A stretch of 48,247 bases of DNA, taken from contig WRMF01000017.1 in the NCBI GenBank assembly GCA_009777245.1, positions 1-48,247 on the forward strand. The letters are read 5' to 3'. This stretch comes from Betaproteobacteria bacterium. Lineage in GTDB: Bacteria; Pseudomonadota; Gammaproteobacteria; Burkholderiales; Rhodocyclaceae. Under the pieces are notes generated by a model. The model worked only from the letters and a program-made list of their open reading frames with translations, searched no databases and had not been told where the DNA came from. The position numbers and the translations under genes were made by a program. This document shows, piece by piece, positions 1 to 6,337 of this stretch. Position 1 is the stretch's first letter; every line of letters starts with the position of its first letter.

Positions 1-92
1 TCAGGGATAACCTTGCCAGATTCAACAGGAAGAGTAAGAGGTACAGCAAAAGCCTTGAGGCGTTGAACGATACCCTCCTACTGTTCTTTCAT
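1..92 (-). pseudogene. Possible broken gene 5' end at the left edge
   Basis: On the minus strand an ATG at 92-90 is followed after three codons by TAG (80-78). The same frame then stays open to the window edge and reads EGIVQRLKAFAVPLTLPVES and onward, a protein-like composition. There is no other ATG, GTG or TTG in this frame and no convincing ribosome binding site. It may be the 5' end of a gene broken by an early stop, or chance. I do not recognise the family; the rest lies outside the window. Confidence 0.2.
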
Positions 93-133
93 CAAAAACA
101 GTACAAAACAATCAATATAAAGTGAGCAATGCC

Positions 134-170
134 TTTATAAAAGGGGGTGGCGCGAAGCGCCGGGGGTTTG
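134..170. repeat. GC-rich palindromic intergenic repeat (copy 1)
   Basis: An A-G run is followed by GGTGGCGCGAAGCGCC and a G-rich tail. Close copies lie at about 44933-44972 and, inverted, at 44762-44800, with diverged relatives at 12461-12518 and 18955-19085. All are intergenic. The element folds as a GGCGC-GCGCC hairpin flanked by complementary C5 and G5 runs. No coding potential. Confidence 0.7.
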
Positions 171-270
171 CTTTCAGTCTGTTAGATTGACAGGTTGATA
201 GATTGGAGTGAGCGCCGTTCTCCCCCTCTCCCGCGCCCGCGCCCTCTCCCTCTCCCGCGCCCAATCACAC

Positions 271-446
271 GTCATTCCCGCGAAGGCGGGAATCCAGCGC
301 TGCATCAAAATCTGTGACTGTGTTCAGTATGACGCGAAGCGGGAATGTTACTCCTCTTGCTTCTCCGCATGGAAATGTCGTTCCTGTTCTGGAAATCTTC
401 CGTAACCACCAACACCATACTGGATTCCCGCCTTCGCGGGAATGAC
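271..446. mobile_element. MITE-like element A with dRS3-like inverted ends
   Basis: This 176-base element begins GTCATTCCCGCGAAGGCGGG and ends with the reverse complement of the same 27-base sequence, so it has near-perfect terminal inverted repeats that are themselves palindromic. Its interior shares a stretch (about 370-397, key string TTCCTGTTCTGGAAATC) in reverse complement with element B at 6046-6181, so the two are copies in opposite orientation and not just chance pairs of ends. The ends resemble the ATTCCC...GGGAAT dRS3 repeats of Neisseria. It encodes no protein; a non-autonomous mobile repeat is the likely reading. Confidence 0.7.
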
Positions 447-485
447 TAGTAGGTTATCACCTGTGCGAAATAGCGACCGCGCCGT

Positions 486-513
486 GTAGGGGTTAAAAAT
501 TTTTAACCCTTAC
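486..513. repeat. AT-core palindrome, copy 1
   Basis: A palindrome with core GGTTAAAAATTTTTAACC, flanked by GTAGG on the left and CTTAC on the right. A near-identical copy is at 44996-45023, which also sits among other repeats. No ribosome binding site or coding frame is associated. It could form a hairpin or bind a protein; the function is unknown. Confidence 0.65.
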
Positions 514-622
514 CCCTCTAATGGGAGAGATTGCGAGGGAGAGGGAACAATGCGAGGTGGGTATTTCTACCCTCTCCCGCTTGTTCCGCTGGCAGCGTAG
601 CCAAAGACCGGGAGTGTGCGCG

Positions 623-655
623 TAAAATGCGCTCACTCGAACCGAAACCGCTCCA
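623..655. repeat. Dispersed 33-base repeat R1, copy a
   Basis: Core CGAACCGAAACCGCTCCA preceded by AAAATGCGCTCACT. Related copies at 12524-12556, 23361-23386, 24930-24964, 32010-32043 and, inverted, 44663-44699 share a loose pattern: a purine- or T-rich start, CACTTGAACCGAAAA, then CGCTCTA. All are intergenic, usually just outside a gene end. The remaining 447-697 is GC-rich repeat debris with no gene that I can support. Confidence 0.6.
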
Positions 656-697
656 GTCATTCGCATAGGCGGGAATATGAATGTGTGTACAACCGTT

Positions 698-1516
698 CTA
701 ATACGGCTGTACCTGCAAGCCGCCTCGTCCTGTTCCAAGGCCGCCTTCCACATTCTGCATCCTGTAATTGCGTACAGACCTGATGATGTTGTTGAAGGAG
801 TCAGTAAGCGCGGCCACGATCACTTTTCCTTCGGCAGTGTTGGAATATCCGCCAAGCGAGCCTCCGGCGCTGCTGCCGAAAATTGACCCCAATGCGCCAA
901 AGTCGGCATTGCGGGCGCTGCCTTCGGCAACCGCCAGTTGCACGCCGGAACGATTGTCAATCAACGTCAGGAGCGAGCTGGCATCCCTGAAATTGACGTT
1001 GCCCGCCAGACCGACAAATACCCTGCTCTTGTCGCCAAACAGTCCGCCGATGGTTCCTGCCAGACCGCCAGCATTATTGCTGCTGAAAGTAATCGAAGGA
1101 CTTAGCGAATAATCCGCAGACACCAATTGCCCCTTGCCGAAGTCTGAGCCTTGGCGCAGTTCGCCGGATTGGGCAAGCCCGCGTTCCTGCATCATGTTGT
1201 CCATAGCGCGACCGCGCTCAACCACCACAAAACAGTTGGATTGCTGCGCCAGCAACCGAAGCACAGGCGCGGTCGAACCGAGCTTGTATTCGTTGAGGGT
1301 TCGATACCAAGGGGCGTTGACATCTTCGGCAAGAGCCACGGTTCCAAGCGGCTTGTCGCATCTTTCAAGCGCGGGGCTTACGCCTTCCGCATGAGCGCCT
1401 GCCGCCGATCCGGTCGCCGTCGTCTTCGCTCCCGACGACCCCATTTGCATACTTGAGCAGCCTGTCGCCATAAGGATCAATAGCAGCAGAAGTTTTGTTT
1501 TGAAAGGCAGATTCAC
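698..1516 (-). CDS. CsgG/HfaB-family outer-membrane lipoprotein
   Basis: A 272-residue lipoprotein of the CsgG/HfaB type. The family forms or supports outer-membrane secretion channels for curli or holdfast subunits, and many members are orphan lipoproteins of unknown cargo. A hydrophobic signal (residues 6-17) is followed by a lipobox, LMATGC, with Cys20 as the predicted acylated residue. The family-typical segment CFVVVERGRAMDNMMQERGL sits near residues 94-113, followed by GKGQLVSADYSLSPSITF. The middle and end are rich in Gly, Ser and Asn. The start is GTG, chosen because AAGGAG lies 6-7 bases upstream. No curli subunit genes lie next to it, so the substrate cannot be inferred. It stands alone, with mutL downstream of its start on the same strand and a direct repeat between them. 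Confidence 0.8.
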   Translation of the reverse strand: MNLPFKTKLLLLLILMATGCSSMQMGSSGAKTTATGSAAGAHAEGVSPALERCDKPLGTVALAEDVNAPWYRTLNEYKLGSTAPVLRLLAQQSNCFVVVERGRAMDNMMQERGLAQSGELRQGSDFGKGQLVSADYSLSPSITFSSNNAGGLAGTIGGLFGDKSRVFVGLAGNVNFRDASSLLTLIDNRSGVQLAVAEGSARNADFGALGSIFGSSAGGSLGGYSNTAEGKVIVAALTDSFNNIIRSVRNYRMQNVEGGLGTGRGGLQVQPY

Positions 1517-1608
1517 GATACGCTCCTTATAAAAATGCTTTTGACAAGTTGGACGACAAGACAGAATCTATAGTTTTCCCGATCGTTTGTCAATCTGTCG
1601 ACTGTCAT

Positions 1609-1725
1609 GTTTTGAGTCACCCCAACCTGAAGTTTGGGGCTTCCTGACCACAGATTAGGGGAGCATCAATCTCCATAACCAACTGTCTCGCTCGCCCCGC
1701 CATAAATTGCAGGCTTCTTCGATAC
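1609..1725. repeat. Direct repeat flanking mutL, copy 1
   Basis: About 115 bases, beginning GTTTTGAGTCACCCC, with an imperfect hairpin, then GCATCAATCTCCATAA, CAACTG, CTCGCTC and CCATAAAT. The same ordered blocks recur in the same orientation at 3603-3722 on the other side of mutL. The hairpin plus GAGTCAC edge is reminiscent of subterminal hairpins of IS200/IS605-like elements, but no transposase is present, so the origin is uncertain. Confidence 0.65.
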
Positions 1726-1729
1726 GCAG

Positions 1730-3568
1730 TCAATTTCCCCGCGAAAACAGCTTGTCCAGTTCAGGCATGGAAATGGGCGTCCAGGTAGGGCGTCCGTGGT
1801 TGCATTGACCGCTGCGTTCGGTGACTTCCATCTGGCGCAAAAGGGCGTTCATTTCCGGTATCGTAAGAATGCGATTTGCGCGAACAGAGCCGTGGCAGGC
1901 CATGGTCGCCAGAATTTTGTCACGATGCGCGGCAACGAGGGAAGACGCGCCGTGGTTTTCCAGTTCAGCAAGGATTGCGCGGGTAAGCGCGACGAGATCG
2001 CAATTTTTGACAAAAACAGGCGCGCCGCGTAACAAAATCTCTTCCGGGCCGCTTTGACTGACGGAAAACCCAAGTTCGGAAAGGGTCTTTTCCTGCGCCA
2101 GGGCAGTGGCAATTTCCGTCTCGCTTGCCCGAAATACCGCAGGAACAAGGAGCGACTGCATACTTATCGCGCGTTGGTCAAGGGCGTTTTTCAGCGTCTC
2201 GTAGAGGATACGCTCATGCGCGGCGTGCATGTCGACAAGCACCAGACCGGCGGCATTCTGGGCAAGAATGTAAATGCCATGCAATTGCGCCAGAGCATAG
2301 CCCAGAGGCGGCAAATCCCCTGTATCCGCCGCTGCGTCTTCCGTCGACGCGGCGGCTTGATGCGCGTCCCGCACAAACTCGAAATAGGCTTCATTGTCCC
2401 GAATAGCGAGCTTTGCCTGTTCCGGCTTTTGATAACCGCTCCGAAAGCCGGATGCGGCAGGAGCGAAAGCCGCCCCGGAACTTCGCGTTCCCGCCTGATT
2501 ACCGCCAGCCACGCCGCCGCTTATGCTTGATAGATTGTATGAACCAACCTCCGTTTCCGGCATGGGCGAAGCAAGCGCGCGCTCAAGGGCGCGAAAGACA
2601 AAATTATGCACCGCGCTGGCTTCCCTGAAACGCACTTCCGTTTTGGCGGGATGCACATTGACATCAATGGTGGTGGGATCAATGGTGAGAAAAAGGCAGA
2701 GCAAAGGCTGACGGCTGCCATGCAGCACGTCACGATATGCTTCCCGAATGGCGTGGGCAAGCACCTTGTCACGCACGAAACGTCCATTGACAAAGGTATA
2801 TTGTCGTTCCCTGTTGGGTGCGCTGACCGGGGCGTGGATCGGGTCAATGATTAGGCCGGAAATGCCGATATTGGCGGATTCCACCGAAACCGTCCGCGCA
2901 TGGCTCGCAAACTCCGCGCCCAGAATGGCGGAAATACGCTCTGACGAACTGCCTTCCGGCAATTTCAGAATAGAGCGTCCGTTGTGGAACAGGCTGAAAG
3001 CCACATCTGAACGCGCAAGCGCGATGCGCTTCAGGGTTTCCGAGCAATGACCGAACTCAGTGGCTTCCGATTTCAGGAATTTGCGCCGCGCCGGCGTGTT
3101 GTGGTAAAGCTCGCGCATTTCCGCTACTGTCCCACTCGTTAGCGCCGCCGGTTCAGGTTCGCCGGATTCATGGGCGGACATTCGCCAGGCGTGGGATGCG
3201 CCCTTGGCGCGACTGGTGAGAGAAAAGCGCGAGACGGAAGCTATAGCGGCCAGAGCTTCTCCGCGAAACCCCATGCTGACAACCCCTTCCAGATCGGTCA
3301 GGGTGCGAATCTTGGATGTCGCGTGTCGGGTAAGCGCCAGCGCCAGATCGTCCCGTTCAATGCCGCAACCGTCGTCGCTCACGCGAATCAGGCGCACGCC
3401 GCCCTCTTCCAGACGCGCTTCAATGGTTTTCGCGCCCGAATCAAGGCTGTTTTCGAGCAGCTCCTTCAATACGGAAGCAGGCCGCTCCACGACCTCGCCC
3501 GCCGCGATCTGGCTGATTAGCAGATCGGGGAGCGGCGCGATACGGGATAAGGATGGTTGGGTAGACAT
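1730..3568 (-). CDS. mutL: DNA mismatch repair protein MutL, endonuclease type
   Basis: MutL, 612 residues, the ATP-driven mismatch-repair mediator that couples MutS recognition to strand incision. The N-terminal GHKL ATPase is clear: QIAAGEVVERPASVLKELLE with ENSLDSGA (catalytic Glu and Mg-binding Asn), DDGCGI, and TSKI followed by GFRGEAL. A variable linker (about 335-420) precedes the dimerisation domain. That domain contains DMHAAHERILYE, which fits the metal-binding DxHAxxExxxxE endonuclease motif, plus ACHGSVRA and CNHGRPT. E. coli MutL lacks this motif; Neisseria-type and most bacterial MutL proteins have it. The host therefore probably nicks with MutL itself and needs no MutH. The gene is monocistronic by spacing and bracketed by direct repeats. 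Confidence 0.97.
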   Translation of the reverse strand: MSTQPSLSRIAPLPDLLISQIAAGEVVERPASVLKELLENSLDSGAKTIEARLEEGGVRLIRVSDDGCGIERDDLALALTRHATSKIRTLTDLEGVVSMGFRGEALAAIASVSRFSLTSRAKGASHAWRMSAHESGEPEPAALTSGTVAEMRELYHNTPARRKFLKSEATEFGHCSETLKRIALARSDVAFSLFHNGRSILKLPEGSSSERISAILGAEFASHARTVSVESANIGISGLIIDPIHAPVSAPNRERQYTFVNGRFVRDKVLAHAIREAYRDVLHGSRQPLLCLFLTIDPTTIDVNVHPAKTEVRFREASAVHNFVFRALERALASPMPETEVGSYNLSSISGGVAGGNQAGTRSSGAAFAPAASGFRSGYQKPEQAKLAIRDNEAYFEFVRDAHQAAASTEDAAADTGDLPPLGYALAQLHGIYILAQNAAGLVLVDMHAAHERILYETLKNALDQRAISMQSLLVPAVFRASETEIATALAQEKTLSELGFSVSQSGPEEILLRGAPVFVKNCDLVALTRAILAELENHGASSLVAAHRDKILATMACHGSVRANRILTIPEMNALLRQMEVTERSGQCNHGRPTWTPISMPELDKLFSRGN

Positions 3569-3602
3569 ACCCGTATTTTAATCCAAAGCCTGAAAAACCA
3601 CA

Positions 3603-3722
3603 GTTTTGAGTCACCCCGGCCTAAAGGCCGGGGATTCCTCGATACAGGTTAGAGAGTCTCAATGCTCCATAAAACAACTGCCTCGCTCACCTCGCCATAA
3701 ATAGCGTGGATTGCGCTCGACG
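3603..3722. repeat. Direct repeat flanking mutL, copy 2
   Basis: Second copy of the 1609-1725 repeat, in the same orientation. Its hairpin is perfect: CCCCGGCC, loop TAAA, GGCCGGGG. Downstream blocks AATGCTCCATAA, CAACTGCCTCGCTC and CGCCATAAAT match copy 1. It ends about 75 bases before the ACT-domain gene and may also act as a terminator-like structure or leader there. Confidence 0.65.
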
Positions 3723-3796
3723 CGTGTTCATCTTCAGCCTGAAATCCGGTATCATTATGGCTTTTGCGCCGTGTCTTACGGTTACGGAGGCTGGTC

Positions 3797-4216
3797 ATGG
3801 CAGTTTCACAAATCAGCGTTTTTCTGGAAAACAAGCCTGGGCATTTGTTGCATATACTCAACATTTTTGAGACTTCAGAGATCAATGTGCGCGGATTTTC
3901 GATGTCCGATACCGGCGATTACGGGATTGTGCGCTTCGTTCTGGACAAGCCCAAAATGGCTCTGGACGTGCTGCGCGCAAACAGTTGCGCCGCGACGGAA
4001 TCGGACGTGCTCTGCATACGGCTCCCCGACAGGCTGGGCGAACTGGCAAAGGTCATACGCATTTTCGCGGCGGCGGACATCAACGTGATCTATAGCTATA
4101 CCCTGGTATCAAACATAATCGCCATTCATACAAACAACCCAGCCGTCGCAGAGGCAAGCCTGAAAGAGAGCTTGATAGATGTTGTCTCGCAGGACGAAAT
4201 CTCTGCCGGCGCCTGA
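3797..4216 (+). CDS. Tandem ACT-domain protein paired with phenylacetate-CoA ligase
   Basis: A 139-residue protein made of two ACT domains. The first opens with QISVFLENKPGHLLHILNIF and the second with CIRLPDRLGELAKVIRIFAA. ACT domains bind small ligands, usually amino acids. Stand-alone double-ACT proteins of this type are commonly encoded beside phenylacetate-CoA ligase genes, and paaK follows here after 14 bases. A ligand-sensing role in aromatic amino acid or arylacetate metabolism is an inference. The start was placed at 3797 rather than 33 bases upstream because GGAGG ends 6 bases before this ATG and the ACT fold begins directly after it. Confidence 0.85.
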   Translation: MAVSQISVFLENKPGHLLHILNIFETSEINVRGFSMSDTGDYGIVRFVLDKPKMALDVLRANSCAATESDVLCIRLPDRLGELAKVIRIFAAADINVIYSYTLVSNIIAIHTNNPAVAEASLKESLIDVVSQDEISAGA

Positions 4217-4230
4217 CCGGCGAAATTCCC

Positions 4231-5547
4231 ATGCCGCATAGAAATTGCTTTAACCCTGCCGTTGAAACCGCGCCGCGCGAACATATCCGCTCGCTTCAAC
4301 TCGAAAAACTGCAAAAACAGGCCGCCTGGGTCTATGACCGGATACCCTGGTATCGGGAGCGTTTTCTGGAACTCGGCGTCAAGCCGGAGGATATTCGCGC
4401 CCTTGAAGACATCCGGCATCTCCCTTTCACCGACAAGCATATCTTGCGCGATACATACCCCTTCGGTCTTTGCGCCGTTCCGCTTGACGAGGTGGTGCGG
4501 CTGCATTCGTCTTCGGGTACGACCGGAAAACCAATAGTTATCGGGTATAGCAAGCGCGATCTGGATGTCTGGAGCGATTGCGTAGCGCGCCTTGTTGTCA
4601 TGGCGGGCGTCACCCCTGCCGACCGGGTGCAGATGGCATTCGGTTACGGCATGTTCACCGGCGGATTTGGCCTGCATTACGGTTGCGAAAAACTGGGCTG
4701 CATGATGATTCCCGCAGGCTCCGGAAATACCGAGCGGCATTTGATGATGATCGAGGACTATCAGACTACCGTCCTGATTTCCACGCCTTCCTACGCGCTG
4801 CACATATGCGAGGCCGGGGAGAAAATGGGGTTTGACTGGTCAGCCAAAAGCCTGAAAATCGGGCTGTTCGGGGGCGAGCCTTGCACGCCCGGCATGAAAC
4901 GTGAGATCGAGAGCCGGATGCGTATCGTCTGTACCGATAATTACGGACTGACCGAAATCAATGGCCCTGGCGTCGCCGGAGAATGTTTAAGTTCGCGTGA
5001 ACACCAACACATTGCGGAAGACCATTTTTTATGGGAAGTCCTTGACCCGATAACTGATAGGCCGTGCCCGGAAGGAGTCGAGGGCGAACTGGTGCTGACC
5101 ATGCTGGATAAAGAGGCTTTTCCGATGCTGCGCTATCGGACGCATGACTTGACACGGGTGACGACCGAACCATGCGCTTGCGGGCGCACTCATGCCAGAA
5201 TGAGCAAGGTGCGCGCTCGTACCGATGACATGCTCATCGTTCGCGGAACCAATATCTTCCCCAGACAGGTGGAAGACGTGCTTTCCGGCATCCACGGCGT
5301 AACCCCGCATTACCGTATTGTCCTGGATAACGAAACCGGCATGGATCGGATAACGGTCATGGTGGAATTGCAGCCGGAATCATTCAGCGATTCTTTCGAG
5401 CAGATGAATCATTTCAAGCGTCACATAGTGGATCGTCTGCGGCATTCGCTCATGATTACCCCGGTGGTGAAGCTGGTCGAGCCGGGCAGTATCGAGCGCG
5501 CAATCGGCAAGAGCAAGCGTGTCGAAGACCTGCGAGTGAAGGAGTGA
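4231..5547 (+). CDS. paaK: Phenylacetate-CoA ligase
   Basis: A 438-residue member of the ANL adenylate-forming family. It activates phenylacetate (or a related arylacetate) to its CoA thioester with ATP, in the cytoplasm. The P-loop-like motif SSSGTTGKP lies near residues 92-100. FGYGMFTGGFGLHYG, FGGEPCTPGMK and DNYGLTEINGPGVAGEC follow, and the C-terminal domain has the hinge and CoA region with RTDDMLIVRGTNIFP. Length is normal for PaaK. It is preceded by the ACT gene and followed after 4 bases by a DUF192 gene, but no paaABCDE or indolepyruvate oxidoreductase genes are in view. It may serve anaerobic phenylalanine or phenylacetate breakdown, or salvage. The ribosome binding site is weak, which suggests coupling to the ACT gene. 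Confidence 0.95.
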   Translation: MPHRNCFNPAVETAPREHIRSLQLEKLQKQAAWVYDRIPWYRERFLELGVKPEDIRALEDIRHLPFTDKHILRDTYPFGLCAVPLDEVVRLHSSSGTTGKPIVIGYSKRDLDVWSDCVARLVVMAGVTPADRVQMAFGYGMFTGGFGLHYGCEKLGCMMIPAGSGNTERHLMMIEDYQTTVLISTPSYALHICEAGEKMGFDWSAKSLKIGLFGGEPCTPGMKREIESRMRIVCTDNYGLTEINGPGVAGECLSSREHQHIAEDHFLWEVLDPITDRPCPEGVEGELVLTMLDKEAFPMLRYRTHDLTRVTTEPCACGRTHARMSKVRARTDDMLIVRGTNIFPRQVEDVLSGIHGVTPHYRIVLDNETGMDRITVMVELQPESFSDSFEQMNHFKRHIVDRLRHSLMITPVVKLVEPGSIERAIGKSKRVEDLRVKE

Positions 5548-5551
5548 AGAA

Positions 5552-6001
5552 GTGATCGCGCGGCGGTGTCTGATCCTGCTGTTTCTTTTGCTGCCGGTTG
5601 CCAAGGCAGAGGATTCGGCTTTACCGCGTGTACACCTTTCCCTTGGGTTTTACATTATTGAGGCGGAAGTTGCCGCGACGCCGGAAGCGAGGATGCAGGG
5701 GCTGATGGGGAGAAAAAGCCTGAATGAACATAACGGGATGCTGTTTGTTTTCCCTGAAGTCCTGCGACATTGCATGTGGATGAAAAATACGCTGATTCCG
5801 CTCTCGGTGGCTTTTCTGGACGAGGCCGGGCACATCATCAATATCCGTGAAATGGAACCGCTCTCCGAGGAGAGCCATTGCGCCGACGCGCCCGCCCGCT
5901 TCGCGCTGGAAATGGGCAAGGGCTGGTTTGGTAAAAAAGGCTTCAAAGCGGGCGATTCAGTCCGCTTTCCGCAAGGCATGGGACGCATACCCGGGAAATA
6001 A
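5552..6001 (+). CDS. Secreted DUF192 family protein
   Basis: A 149-residue protein with a short signal peptide (LILLFLLLPVAKAED, likely cleaved after KA) and a DUF192 domain. Family landmarks are visible: TPEARMQGLMGRKSL, NGMLFVFPE, HCMWMKNTLIPLSVAFLD and the closing GWFGKKGFKAGDSV. DUF192 proteins are small periplasmic or secreted beta-rich proteins with no assigned reaction. The start is a GTG four bases after the paaK stop, with AAGGAG about 11 bases upstream; overlap with the paaK end points to co-transcription. No functional link to PaaK can be shown from sequence. Confidence 0.85.
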   Translation: MIARRCLILLFLLLPVAKAEDSALPRVHLSLGFYIIEAEVAATPEARMQGLMGRKSLNEHNGMLFVFPEVLRHCMWMKNTLIPLSVAFLDEAGHIINIREMEPLSEESHCADAPARFALEMGKGWFGKKGFKAGDSVRFPQGMGRIPGK

Positions 6002-6337
6002 CGACTTGCCCGCAATTTATGGCTCTTTCCGTTAATAAGGCGCCGGTCATTCCCGCGAAGGCGGGAATCCAGTACAACGCTGAAAGCTACGGCAGATTTC
6101 CAGAACAGGAGCGTCATTTCCATACTGAAACGACAAAGGAACGGAAAGGTTTTGCTGGATTCCCGCCTTCGCGGGAATGACGATTGATTGGACGTGGGAG
6201 CAAAGCGCGCCATCTGACAGTAACATTATTTGCGGAAATCACTATAATAACGGGAATGGCTATAACAGCTTGCCCGCAATTTACATAAGCCTCAGTTCTG
6301 TTATTGCCTGGGGCGTTTCATTCGGTAACGGTCTCAT
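6002..6337. other. Intergenic repeat cluster between convergent genes
   Basis: No gene is seen. The stretch holds MITE-like element B (6046-6181). After it comes TGGACGTGGGAGCAA, a flank also found after the palindrome at 13689-13742. An R2 repeat follows at 6212-6247. The 15-mer CTTGCCCGCAATTTA occurs twice, at 6005-6019 and 6269-6283, bracketing this composite; it could be a duplicated target or just another repeat. Convergent genes end on both sides, so these hairpins may also serve as transcription end points. Confidence 0.6.
6046..6181. mobile_element. MITE-like element B with dRS3-like inverted ends
   Basis: A 136-base copy of the element at 271-446, in the opposite orientation. It has the same GTCATTCCCGCGAAGGCGGG ends in inverted orientation and a shared interior block, GATTTCCAGAACAGGAGCG, followed by CATTTCCAT. 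It is 40 bases shorter than copy A, so one copy has lost or gained internal sequence. No coding capacity. Confidence 0.7.

Noticed and set aside
208-405. A 65-residue open frame in the left repeat region
   Set aside because: It reads through CTCTCCC repeats and element A; there is no ribosome binding site or protein-like composition.
271-446. A CRISPR array was considered because of repeated ATTCCCGC...GCGGGAAT units
   Set aside because: There are only two inverted units per locus, no regular spacing and no cas genes.
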